Shown piece by piece: positions 51,796 to 59,550 of a stretch of DNA of 64,000 nucleotides. Source of the stretch: UBA7672 sp044224605 (GTDB taxonomy: Bacteria > Pseudomonadota > Alphaproteobacteria > Caulobacterales > Hyphomonadaceae); the NCBI GenBank assembly GCA_044224605.1, contig JBGAKC010000020.1, forward strand, positions 22,742 through 86,741, given 5' to 3'. A program made the position numbers and the translations under genes. How positions within the stretch are numbered: the stretch's first letter is position 1; the number at the start of each line of letters is the position of its first letter. Below the pieces are notes generated by a model. It did not search any database. It saw only the letters and a program-made list of their open reading frames with translations, and was not told where the DNA came from.

Positions 51796-51930
51796 TCACT
51801 TGTTCTCTTCGGCCGTCTTGGACACCACGTCGCCCACGGCTCCGACGTCCTTGCCGAGGCCGGCGATGGTGTTGCAGGCCGAAACCAGAAGCGGCGTGGC
51901 GAGCATCACGGCGAAAAGCAGTTTACGCAT
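51796..51930 (-). CDS. entericidin-like lipoprotein 1
   Basis: A 44-residue lipoprotein with lipobox VSAC (Cys 19), then NTIAGLGKDVGAVGDVVSKTAEENK. The CNTIxGxGKD core is the entericidin A/B signature, small membrane-anchored peptides tied to stress lysis in E. coli. It lies antisense between purS and purQ. A second copy lies just upstream on the same strand. Confidence 0.85.
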   Translation of the reverse strand: MRKLLFAVMLATPLLVSACNTIAGLGKDVGAVGDVVSKTAEENK

Positions 51931-51995
51931 TAGGGTGACCCCTTGTTGTTGTCCCGTTGAAAGATGGCCCCTCGCGTCAGTTTCCGCAAGCTGGG

Positions 51996-52211
51996 CTAGT
52001 GACCGCTGGTACAGCCTGCCGGCAGGCGTCCCTTGTCATCCGGGACGCAGGGCGGCTTGCCGGTGGCAGGCTGGGTTGCGCCGTTCCTGGCCCCATCGGC
52101 GGTGCCGGTCATGACGCCGCCCACGGTCTGTAGGTCCTTCCCGATCCCGGCAATCGTGTTGCAGCCCGCGCAGGCGGCCAGCAGAGCGGCAGCGATGATC
52201 AGCCTGTGCAT
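51996..52211 (-). CDS. entericidin-like lipoprotein 2, extended
   Basis: A 71-residue lipoprotein: signal to lipobox at Cys 17 (ACAGC), then NTIAGIGKDLQTVGGVMTGTADGAR, the entericidin core, and an extra tail (about 45-71) with a Cys pair (PPCVPDDKGRLPAGC). The ATG at 52211 has GGGAGA upstream. It is transcribed toward copy 1, 65 bases away, so the two may share a promoter. The extra Cys pair could form a disulfide and is not typical of entericidins. Confidence 0.8.
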   Translation of the reverse strand: MHRLIIAAALLAACAGCNTIAGIGKDLQTVGGVMTGTADGARNGATQPATGKPPCVPDDKGRLPAGCTSGH

Positions 52212-52300
52212 CGGTCTCTCCCGGGGGTGTGCCATAGTCCGCCTCTCCCGTGCGCGTGGAATCAGGCGAAAATCGGGTAGTGAAAAGTGACGGAGAAGTC

Positions 52301-52642
52301 ATGCCCACGGCCTGGTGGACGCCCGTCGTCCTGCTGATCGGATCGAACGTCTTCATGACGACGGCGTGGTACGGCCACCTGAAATTCAAGGAGGCCCCTC
52401 TGTGGGCCGCGGTGTTCGCCAGCTGGGGTATTGCGCTGGCGGAATACTGGATGGCTGTGCCGGCCAATCGCCTCGGGCATGAGATCTATTCCGCCGCCGA
52501 GCTGAAGACGATGCAGGAGGTGATCACGCTGGTCGTGTTCGCGGGCTTCTCGGTGTGGGTGCTGGGCGAGCCGCTGACGTGGAAGCATGCCGTCGGCTTC
52601 GCGCTGATCGCGCTCGGGGCGGGGGTAATTTTCTACAACTGA
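52301..52642 (+). CDS. DUF486 (DMT-like) membrane protein
   Basis: A 113-residue integral membrane protein with four TM segments, DUF486 family: STF-like PVVLLIGSNVFMTTAWYGHLKF start and LIALGAGVIFYN end. Related in fold to drug/metabolite small transporters, but no substrate is known. ATG 52301 has CGGAGAAG just upstream. It lies between the two lipoprotein genes and is transcribed the opposite way. Confidence 0.85.
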   Translation: MPTAWWTPVVLLIGSNVFMTTAWYGHLKFKEAPLWAAVFASWGIALAEYWMAVPANRLGHEIYSAAELKTMQEVITLVVFAGFSVWVLGEPLTWKHAVGFALIALGAGVIFYN

Positions 52643-52643
52643 G

Positions 52644-52925
52644 CTAGCTGTCGCTGAACGACTTGTTGGCATTGTCCCTGTATTCGACCGTCATCGGCTT
52701 GCAGGAAAGCTCTTTGGTCGGCTGATAGACCGCCTGACTGGCGACTTGGTCCTTCAGATAATTGTCCACATGCGGATCACCGCTCGATTTGATGACGGTC
52801 GCCGTCTTCACAGTGCCGTTGCCGCTCGAGCAGACGTTGAGCACTGTCTCGTAGGTCTTCTGGGTTGCGCAACCACCGGCGGCCATAAGGCCGAGAACGG
52901 CGAGGGCCGGGATCATCATCCGCAT
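52644..52925 (-). CDS. lipoprotein with TonB-C-like domain
   Basis: A 93-residue lipoprotein (lipobox AGGC, Cys 19). Its mature part reads like a small TonB C-terminal fold: NGTVKTATVIKSSGDPHVDNYLKDQV, then a Pro-rich strand. TonB-C-like stand-alone lipoproteins have no settled role. ATG 52925 is chosen for the signal. It ends a single base from the DUF486 stop, convergent. Confidence 0.65.
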   Translation of the reverse strand: MRMMIPALAVLGLMAAGGCATQKTYETVLNVCSSGNGTVKTATVIKSSGDPHVDNYLKDQVASQAVYQPTKELSCKPMTVEYRDNANKSFSDS

Positions 52926-53062
52926 GGCAATTCTCTCTCCAGGCCGTAAAACCCTAGGACTCGTATCAATTCCGGTCAACTTTGCCTCCGTTCAAGCCCT
53001 CGCGACTCGCGGGGAAACCTGCTAGAGGCCCGCGCAACGGGAACCTCCCAAGGCCAGACCCA

Positions 53063-53725
53063 ATGAAATCCGCCGTCATCGTCTTCCCCGGTTCCAACTG
53101 CGACCGCGACGCGCAGGTCGCCCTGCGCCAGGTCACGGGGCAGGAACCCGCGATGGTCTGGCACAAGGACGGGAAGCTGCCGGACAAGCTGGATCTGATC
53201 GTCCTGCCGGGAGGGTTCTCCTATGGCGATTATCTCCGCTCCGGCGCCATGGCGGCGGCCTCGCCGATCGGCGAGGCGATCCGCGCCCATGCGGCGAAGG
53301 GCGGCTATGTTCTTGCGATCTGCAACGGCTTCCAGGTTGCGACGGAACTCGGCCTCTTGCCCGGCGCGCTGTTGCGCAATGCGTCGCTTAACTTTGTCTG
53401 CCGTCCGCAGCCGCTGGCCATCGCGAGCAATTCCTCGGCCTTCACGGCAGGCTACAAGAACCAGCGCGAAGTCTCCTTCCCGATCGCGCATCATGATGGG
53501 AACTACTTTGCGGACGATGGGACGCTCGACCGCCTGGAAGGCGAAGGCCGCGTGGCGTTCCGCTATCTTGGAAATCCTAACGGCTCGGCCCGCGACATCG
53601 CCGGCGTGCTGTCGGAGAACGGCCGCGTGCTCGGCCTGATGCCTCACCCCGAGCGGGCGATGGCCGGTCAGGAAGGCGGAAACGACGGCGTGAGGCTGTT
53701 CGAAAGCCTGATGGCGGCGGCTTGA
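53063..53725 (+). CDS. purQ: FGAM synthase glutaminase subunit PurQ
   Basis: A 220-residue class-I glutaminase that supplies ammonia to PurL. It starts KSAVIVFPGSNCDRD, has PGGFSYGDYLRSGA, the nucleophile Cys 87 in AICNGFQ, and the His-x-Glu dyad in MPHPERAM. ATG 53063 matches family starts. It is separated from purS by a cluster of small lipoprotein/membrane genes on mixed strands. Confidence 0.96.
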   Translation: MKSAVIVFPGSNCDRDAQVALRQVTGQEPAMVWHKDGKLPDKLDLIVLPGGFSYGDYLRSGAMAAASPIGEAIRAHAAKGGYVLAICNGFQVATELGLLPGALLRNASLNFVCRPQPLAIASNSSAFTAGYKNQREVSFPIAHHDGNYFADDGTLDRLEGEGRVAFRYLGNPNGSARDIAGVLSENGRVLGLMPHPERAMAGQEGGNDGVRLFESLMAAA

Positions 53726-53817
53726 CGCGTGGCCTTTCAACCCTTGCGGGTTCTGCATTGAAATCTGGCGCCGGCGGGCGCGTTATGTGGCCTCAGTCCG
53801 ATGCGAGGCGATCTCCC

Positions 53818-54204
53818 ATGCGTCTGCTTCTTGCTTCCTGTGTTGCGTTGATGACGGCCGCGCCTGCACTGGCGCAGCCGGGCAACCCCGTTGGTCCCAG
53901 CTTCGAACCCAAGGCGGTGCGGACCGAGAATTTCGACGTGGTCTACGAGACCAACATCACCACCATGCCCATGCCGACATTGGCGCAGCTGTGGAACCAG
54001 ACGCCGGATGCACGCTGGGACGCTGTGGTCTGCAATGTCGACAAGGCAAACAAGGGCGCTGTGAAGGCCGAGCCGACCGCGCGGTGGGGCTATCTTGACC
54101 CCCATGTCTGCACGATGTTCGCCAACATCTCGAAGCTCGACCTGACGACGGTCGATGTGGACAAGGATTGGACCGCCCGGATTTTCCTCCGCGCTCGGAA
54201 ATAG
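53818..54204 (+). CDS. secreted protein, unknown
   Basis: A 128-residue protein with a signal peptide (about 1-19, cut after ALAQ), then a Pro-rich stretch and a compact domain with one Cys pair (AVVCNVDKA and HVCTMFA). No family is recognised. It lies 92 bases after purQ in the same direction and may be read through. It is probably periplasmic. Confidence 0.6.
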   Translation: MRLLLASCVALMTAAPALAQPGNPVGPSFEPKAVRTENFDVVYETNITTMPMPTLAQLWNQTPDARWDAVVCNVDKANKGAVKAEPTARWGYLDPHVCTMFANISKLDLTTVDVDKDWTARIFLRARK

Positions 54205-54262
54205 CGGGCCATCCGGCCGGCGAGAAAGCGGCCTGGATGCTGCGACCCTTCTTGCGTAGTCG

Positions 54263-55537
54263 TTAGCGCCCTTCGTGATAGATCACGCCGCCCTTCATCA
54301 CGAAGTTCACGCCGCGCAGGGCCTTTATGTCCTGCGTGGGATCGCCCGGCACGGCGATCACGTCGGCCAGCATGCCGGCTTTCAGCGTCCCCACCTTGTC
54401 GTCCATGCGCAGCATCTTTGCATTGACCGACGTGGCGGAGATCAGCACTTGCGCCGCTGGCATGCCGGCGGCGGCCATCTGCTCCATCTCGCGGACATTG
54501 TCCCCGTGCGCGAACACGCCGACATCCCCGCCCACGCACATGGCGACGCCTGCCTGCCGCGCGAGAGCAAACGCCTTGAGGCCTTCAGAGACTGACGCAG
54601 GTTTGGGATCCGCGCCGTTCCAGCCGCGATAGCGCGCGATGGCGTCTCCGGCGGCAAGGGTGGGGCAGAAGAACATGCCGCGTTCCTTCATTGCCTTGAA
54701 GATCTCCGGCGTGCCGCCATCGCCATGCTCGACCGTGTCTGCCCCGGCGGCCACCGAACGGCGCATGCCTTCAGCCGTGGCGGCGTGCACGGCCACCGGC
54801 CTTCCTGCGTCATGCGCAGCCTCGACTGCGGCTTTCAACTCCGCCTGCGAGAATGTCGGCCGGCTCTCTTCGCCCGGACGCCAGCGATAGTCGGCATACA
54901 GCTTCACCACATCGGCCCCGGCGGCCACCTGCGAGCGCACCACGCGGACGATGTCGTCGACGCCGCTGGCTTCCTCCGCCCCCAGCGGAACCTCCACGCC
55001 CGGCTCGAACCCCTTTGGGCCGTAGGCTCCCTTCGCAACGATGGCGCGCGTCGAGACGACCATGCGCGGACCGGGAATGATGCCCTGATTGATCGCTTGC
55101 TTGAGGCCGACATCCGCGTATCCCGCACCCTCCGTGCCGAGATCCCGCTCGCTGGTGAAGCCGGCCATCAGCGTGGCTTTGGCCTGAACCACCGCGCGCG
55201 CCGTGCGCAGCGACAGCGCCTCGTGCAGCACCTGATCATCCCAGCTCGTCTCGTTGTAGGGATGCAGGAACAGATGGCCGTGGCCCTCGATCATGCCCGG
55301 CATGAGTGTTTCGCCTGGAAGCTCAATCACGCGGGCGCCGGCTGGTACGGGAATATTCGAACCGATGGCGATGATGCGATCGTCCTGCACCAGCACCTGC
55401 CAGCCCTCGTGAGGCTTTGAGTCGACGCCGTCGAACACGCGCGCCGGTTTGAGCAGGATCGCGCCCATCGGTTGCGCTGTTGCCGGAGCGAGACAGGCCA
55501 GCGCTGCACAGGCGGCAGCAATCATAAGGCGCTTCAT
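54263..55537 (-). CDS. secreted metal-dependent amidohydrolase
   Basis: A 424-residue amidohydrolase-superfamily enzyme with a signal peptide (about 1-21). Metal motifs: EGHGHLFLHP (HxH) near residue 85, Lys in ADVVKLYADY near 217, AVHAATAEG, VEHGDGG and CVGGDVGVF with the catalytic Asp. The set matches imidazolonepropionase/Xaa-Pro-type secreted dipeptidases. It hydrolyses an unknown amide. ATG 55537 has GGAGA upstream. It follows the M23 gene in a long minus-strand run from carB. Confidence 0.9.
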   Translation of the reverse strand: MKRLMIAAACAALACLAPATAQPMGAILLKPARVFDGVDSKPHEGWQVLVQDDRIIAIGSNIPVPAGARVIELPGETLMPGMIEGHGHLFLHPYNETSWDDQVLHEALSLRTARAVVQAKATLMAGFTSERDLGTEGAGYADVGLKQAINQGIIPGPRMVVSTRAIVAKGAYGPKGFEPGVEVPLGAEEASGVDDIVRVVRSQVAAGADVVKLYADYRWRPGEESRPTFSQAELKAAVEAAHDAGRPVAVHAATAEGMRRSVAAGADTVEHGDGGTPEIFKAMKERGMFFCPTLAAGDAIARYRGWNGADPKPASVSEGLKAFALARQAGVAMCVGGDVGVFAHGDNVREMEQMAAAGMPAAQVLISATSVNAKMLRMDDKVGTLKAGMLADVIAVPGDPTQDIKALRGVNFVMKGGVIYHEGR

Positions 55538-55570
55538 GCGTGGGTCTCCCGGCATCCCGGGAAGAGGCTA

Positions 55571-56194
55571 TCAGGCCGTGGGAAGGCCAAGAAGGGGGCG
55601 CGGGTCGGGGCAAATTGTCAGCCAGTGGTCGCGTTCGCTGGCCTTGCACACGCCCGGATAGTCGCCCTTGGCCGAACCGATATCGAGGATGATCTGAAAG
55701 TGCAGATGCGGCGGCCAGCCGCCATTCTCGCGCTTCGTACCGAGCTCCGCGATGCGCTCGCCCGCCATGAAGGCTGAGCCGGGCTTGAGCCCTTTGAGAC
55801 TGTCGCGATTGAGGTGGCCGTAGAGTGTGTAGAACTTCACGCCGGGCGCAGGCGCGTGCTCGAGGATGATGGTGGGACCGTAATCACCCGCATTGTCGTT
55901 GATGCGCGAAGAATGCACGCGTGCATGCAGCGGCGTGATCACGTCGGTGTCAGCCGGCGCGAAGATGTCGATGCCAAGGTGAACGGTGCGCGGTTCTTCA
56001 CCCTCCGGCGCAAACAGCGGCTGGGTGTAGAGGCTGCGATCCTCGCCATAGCCGCCGAAGCGCACCGGCTCGCCGGGTTTCACGTCGACGTCGTCGAGCT
56101 TGCCGGGCAGGGCCTTGTGCAGGCCAGGTATCACTTCAATGCCCAGCTTGGGCGCGCGCAATAGCCAGGCATCGTAATCTGTTCGTGAGGTCAT
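55571..56194 (-). CDS. M23 family metallopeptidase
   Basis: A 207-residue LytM-type domain protein. Zinc ligands: His 72 and Asp 76 (VHLGIDIF) and His 165 (HLHF, with His 163), plus His 127 in YGHL. These peptidases cut peptidoglycan cross-bridges, but there is no signal peptide or TM here, so export or a cytosolic role is uncertain. The start is one base after the TlpA-like stop, so the two are translationally coupled. Confidence 0.88.
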   Translation of the reverse strand: MTSRTDYDAWLLRAPKLGIEVIPGLHKALPGKLDDVDVKPGEPVRFGGYGEDRSLYTQPLFAPEGEEPRTVHLGIDIFAPADTDVITPLHARVHSSRINDNAGDYGPTIILEHAPAPGVKFYTLYGHLNRDSLKGLKPGSAFMAGERIAELGTKRENGGWPPHLHFQIILDIGSAKGDYPGVCKASERDHWLTICPDPRPLLGLPTA

Positions 56195-56195
56195 G

Positions 56196-56807
56196 TCACA
56201 GCTTAGACAGGAAATCGAACGTCGTGTCGTCAGCCCAATAACTGTCTTTGCCTTCGATGCTTGGCATCATGCCGATGACACTGCCAAGAATTTCTCCATC
56301 GCCGGTGACAAGGAGCAAGGCGGGCATGGAGGTCCGCCAGGGCTCGACGGGTGATTTTCCGAAGATGGAAACAAACGCCTTTTCAGCCTCACCGCTCGCG
56401 CGTGCGTTTGTGAGCGTGTCCGCTCCTAGTTTCTTGAGCACCTTGCGCGCGTCACGAAGCGAGACGTCATCGAAGGCCTGGATAGCGAGGAAGCGGAGGC
56501 GGGTGTTGGCCTGGACCAATCGGGCCGACATCTTCGCCTGGTAAAGCTTCTCGGCGAGGCACGGGCCGCACCACGTCGCCCAGAGCGACAGCACGGCGGG
56601 CTGTCCCGCCATCCATTCGCCGATGCTGAGCTGTTTGCCGCCCAGATCGACCATTTTCTCGAGAGGAGCTTTCAGGCCGGTCGACTTGGGCGGTGACCAA
56701 GGAGCATAGCCAGCGTGGTCGGGCTTGCTGGCGGCCTGGGCAAAGGCGAAAGGTGCAATGCTGGCGGAGGCGGCCGCGGTCACCAGTCCCCTGCGCGATA
56801 TCAACAT
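56196..56807 (-). CDS. TlpA-like thioredoxin-fold protein
   Basis: A 203-residue periplasmic thiol protein. A twin-Arg-like signal (ISRRGLV, cut near residue 23) suggests Tat export. The redox motif WCGPC has Cys 80 and Cys 83. It probably keeps periplasmic proteins or cytochrome c precursors reduced. It is followed by the M23 gene within one base and preceded by trxB by 51 bases. Confidence 0.85.
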   Translation of the reverse strand: MLISRRGLVTAAASASIAPFAFAQAASKPDHAGYAPWSPPKSTGLKAPLEKMVDLGGKQLSIGEWMAGQPAVLSLWATWCGPCLAEKLYQAKMSARLVQANTRLRFLAIQAFDDVSLRDARKVLKKLGADTLTNARASGEAEKAFVSIFGKSPVEPWRTSMPALLLVTGDGEILGSVIGMMPSIEGKDSYWADDTTFDFLSKL

Positions 56808-56858
56808 GGCCAGCCCCCGATCCGAGGAATGCCTAACTGGTTCGCAGATGCGAGGAAA

Positions 56859-57842
56859 CTACTCCGCCGCGACTTTCGCTGCATGGCTCGGCAGGCCTTC
56901 GAGATATTTCTCGGCTTCGAGCGCGGCCATGCAGCCGAGGCCGGCGGCGGTGACGGCCTGGCGGAAGATGTCGTCAGCCACGTCGCCAGCGGCGAAGACG
57001 CCGGGGATCGAGGTCGCCGTCGAATTCGGCGCGGTGTGCAGATAGCCGCCGAGCTTCATTTCGAGCTGGCCGGTGAACAGTTGTGTCTGTGGGGCGTGGC
57101 CAATGGCGATGAAGACGCCATGCACGGGTTGCTCGGTGATTTCTCCGGTCTTGAGGTTCTTCAGCTTGGCCTTTGTGACGCTGAGCGGACCTTCCTGACC
57201 GATCACGTCGATGAGCTCCGTGTTCCAGAGCACATTGACCTTCGGGTTCTTGAACAGGCGGTCCTGAAGGATCTTCTCGGCGCGGAAATGGTCGCGGCGG
57301 TGAACGACGGTGACCTTCGAGGCGAAGTGCGTCAGGTGCAGCGCCTCTTCCACGGCGGTGTTGCCGCCGCCGACGACGATGACCTCTTTCTGCTTATAGA
57401 AGAACGCATCGCAGGTGGCGCAGGCGGAGACGCCGAAACCCTTGAACTTCGACTCGCTCTCGAGGCCCAGCCATTTGGCTTGCGCGCCGGTGGCGATCAC
57501 CAGCACGTCGCAGGTGTAGACCGCGCCGCTATCGCCCGTGAGCCTGAACGGCTTCGTCTGGAGCTCGGCCTTGATGATGTGGTCTTCCACCAACTCCGTT
57601 CCCATGTGGATCGCCTGGGCGCGCATCTGTTCCATCAGCCAGGGGCCCTGGATGACGTCGGCAAACCCCGGATAGTTCTCGACATCCGTCGTGATGGTCA
57701 GCTGGCCGCCCGGCTGGATGCCGGCGATCAGCATCGGCTTGCGTAGCGCTCGCGCGGCATAGATCGCGGCCGTGTATCCGGCCGGGCCGGAGCCGAGAAT
57801 GATGATCTGGGAGTGCCTTGCGGGCTTGTTGAGGGCGGTCAT
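56859..57842 (-). CDS. trxB: thioredoxin reductase
   Basis: A 327-residue FAD/NADPH enzyme reducing thioredoxin. FAD loop GSGPAG near 18-23, redox pair Cys 141 and Cys 144 in ACATCD, NADP loop GGGNTAVEEAL near 158, and HRRDHFRA. The residue after CATCD is Ala where Gly is usual. Its neighbours are a thioredoxin-fold protein and carB/greA, in a minus-strand series. Length is standard. Confidence 0.93.
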   Translation of the reverse strand: MTALNKPARHSQIIILGSGPAGYTAAIYAARALRKPMLIAGIQPGGQLTITTDVENYPGFADVIQGPWLMEQMRAQAIHMGTELVEDHIIKAELQTKPFRLTGDSGAVYTCDVLVIATGAQAKWLGLESESKFKGFGVSACATCDAFFYKQKEVIVVGGGNTAVEEALHLTHFASKVTVVHRRDHFRAEKILQDRLFKNPKVNVLWNTELIDVIGQEGPLSVTKAKLKNLKTGEITEQPVHGVFIAIGHAPQTQLFTGQLEMKLGGYLHTAPNSTATSIPGVFAAGDVADDIFRQAVTAAGLGCMAALEAEKYLEGLPSHAAKVAAE

Positions 57843-57983
57843 CGGAAATCCTGTTGCTGGCCCTTCCTAACGGGCCATTCCCGCGCACGGAATGGGGCAG
57901 TATGCGCCGGCCCTGATATTCTGGGGATGTCGGGGTGAACGGAAAAGGGCCGGGGCGAACCCCATTGGCTCAGTTGAGTTTTT

Positions 57984-59000
57984 CTAGGGTTTCGCGTGGC
58001 GGTGGAGCAGCAGGCGGACGATCTCGTCGGCGGCGCGGGCGGCTTCCCGAATGGGCGGATAGCTCCACGGCTGGATATCACCGGTGAACCAGCGGGCGGC
58101 GCCCTTCGCGACGAAGCCCTGATGGAGCCTGTCGAAGCGTGGGGATGATCCTTCCAGCTTCAGGATATGGATCGGTTTTCCGAAGAAGGCGGGATCGGCC
58201 AGCATGTTGGCGCTGTCCTCGGTGACCAGTGCGATCTCGCACATCGACAGGAAGGCGACATACGGGTTTGGCCCGTCGCGTTGCTCGTCCTCCCAGAACA
58301 CTGCGCCGAGCTCACCGGCGAGCTTCCTGAAGCGCTGGCGGACGGGTTCGGGCGTGCGGCGGGAGACGGTGATCCAGAAACGGCGGCCCGGCGACAGCTT
58401 GCGCAGGTCCGCCTCGATGGCCGCGGCGCGGGCGTCGGTGAAACGGTGCGTTTTCGAGTCGCCACCCAGCGAGACGAGCACTTTTTGGCCATCGGCTTGC
58501 GACAGGTGCGCAAAGCCTTGCTTCGCATCGGCGACGCGCTCGTTCGAGAACCAGACCGGCGAGCCGAGGATCGGGAACACGTTAGGGCCGGCGAGGCCGT
58601 CGTGCTCGGGTGGAATGACAAGATCGAACGCGTCGAGCGACACTTTCGGATGTTGCGTCTGCACGACCAGCGTCCTGCCGCCCGACAGCTTCCGCATCAT
58701 CCGCGAGTAGGGGATGGAGCGGCGGCCTGCCGCGACCCACACATCCGGCCAGGGCGGCGCCAGCAGCTTGCGTTGCTCCTCGGGCAGCGCCGATAGCGGC
58801 ATGGGCCACAGATCCGGGCGCAGGTTCAGCTGGAAGCCCTGCGGCTGCAGGATCACTTCTCGGCTCTTTGCATCCGAGTGGATCTGCGCGAGCTTTGCCG
58901 CGTGCTCGGGTTCGGCGAGCGCGGCGGCAAGCGCCTTGGTCTGATTGAGAATGCCCGCGCGGCCGTCGGCGACACACCAGACCGACGGACCGTGCGCCAC
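57984..59000 (-). CDS. ELM1/DUF1022-like glycosyltransferase-fold protein
   Basis: A 338-residue protein of the mitochondrial-fission ELM1 family: VWCVADGRAGILNQTKALAAAL, LVVQTQHPKVSLDAFDLVIPPEHDGL, VLVSLGGDSKTHRF and TEDSANMLADPAFFGKP. It resembles GT-B glycosyltransferases, but the bacterial role is unknown. GTG 59000 follows the greA stop by one base with GGAAG upstream, so it is co-translated with greA; a TTG at 59024 is also possible. Confidence 0.88.
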   Translation of the reverse strand: MAHGPSVWCVADGRAGILNQTKALAAALAEPEHAAKLAQIHSDAKSREVILQPQGFQLNLRPDLWPMPLSALPEEQRKLLAPPWPDVWVAAGRRSIPYSRMMRKLSGGRTLVVQTQHPKVSLDAFDLVIPPEHDGLAGPNVFPILGSPVWFSNERVADAKQGFAHLSQADGQKVLVSLGGDSKTHRFTDARAAAIEADLRKLSPGRRFWITVSRRTPEPVRQRFRKLAGELGAVFWEDEQRDGPNPYVAFLSMCEIALVTEDSANMLADPAFFGKPIHILKLEGSSPRFDRLHQGFVAKGAARWFTGDIQPWSYPPIREAARAADEIVRLLLHRHAKP

Positions 59001-59001
59001 G

Positions 59002-59475
59002 TTACTTCCAGCTGATCGAGACAATCTCGAACGACTTCGCGCCGCCGGGGGCGGAAACCTCGGCCGTGTCGCCTTCTTCCTTGCCGATCATCGCGCGGGC
59101 GATGGGCGAGGAGATCGAGATCTTCTTCTGCTTCACGTTGGCTTCGTCTTCGCCCACGATCTTGTAGGTGAAGGTCTCGCCAGTGTCCTCGTCAGTCACC
59201 TTCACGGTGGCGCCGAACTTCACGGTCTTGCCCTGCAGCTTGGACGTCTCGATCACGTCGGCGCGCGCGAGTTTGTCCTCGAGTTCGAGGATGCGGCCCT
59301 CGATGAAGCTCTGCTTCTCCTTGGCTGCGTGGTATTCCGCATTCTCAGACAGGTCGCCATGGCTGCGCGCTTCCGAAATCGCCGCGATCACCGCCGGGCG
59401 CTCTTCGGATTTCAGGGTCTTCAGTTCCGCCTGCAGGGCCTCGAAGCCCTCAGACGTCATGGGAATGCGCTGCAT
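59002..59475 (-). CDS. greA: transcription elongation factor GreA
   Basis: A 157-residue factor that rescues backtracked RNA polymerase. The N-terminal coiled coil (about 1-75: ALQAELKTLKSEERPAVIAAISEARSHGDLSENAEYHAAKE) carries the catalytic acidic tip in DLSENAEYH, and a C-terminal FKBP-like domain has SISSPIARAMIGKEEGD. ATG 59475 is the family start. It follows carB by 75 bases. Confidence 0.95.
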   Translation of the reverse strand: MQRIPMTSEGFEALQAELKTLKSEERPAVIAAISEARSHGDLSENAEYHAAKEKQSFIEGRILELEDKLARADVIETSKLQGKTVKFGATVKVTDEDTGETFTYKIVGEDEANVKQKKISISSPIARAMIGKEEGDTAEVSAPGGAKSFEIVSISWK

Positions 59476-59550
59476 GGGTAGTCCTATTGATAACGCCGAA
59501 AATAAAGGAATTGTTCTACCGATCGGTAGCGTCGGCACGACCGGGAACAA

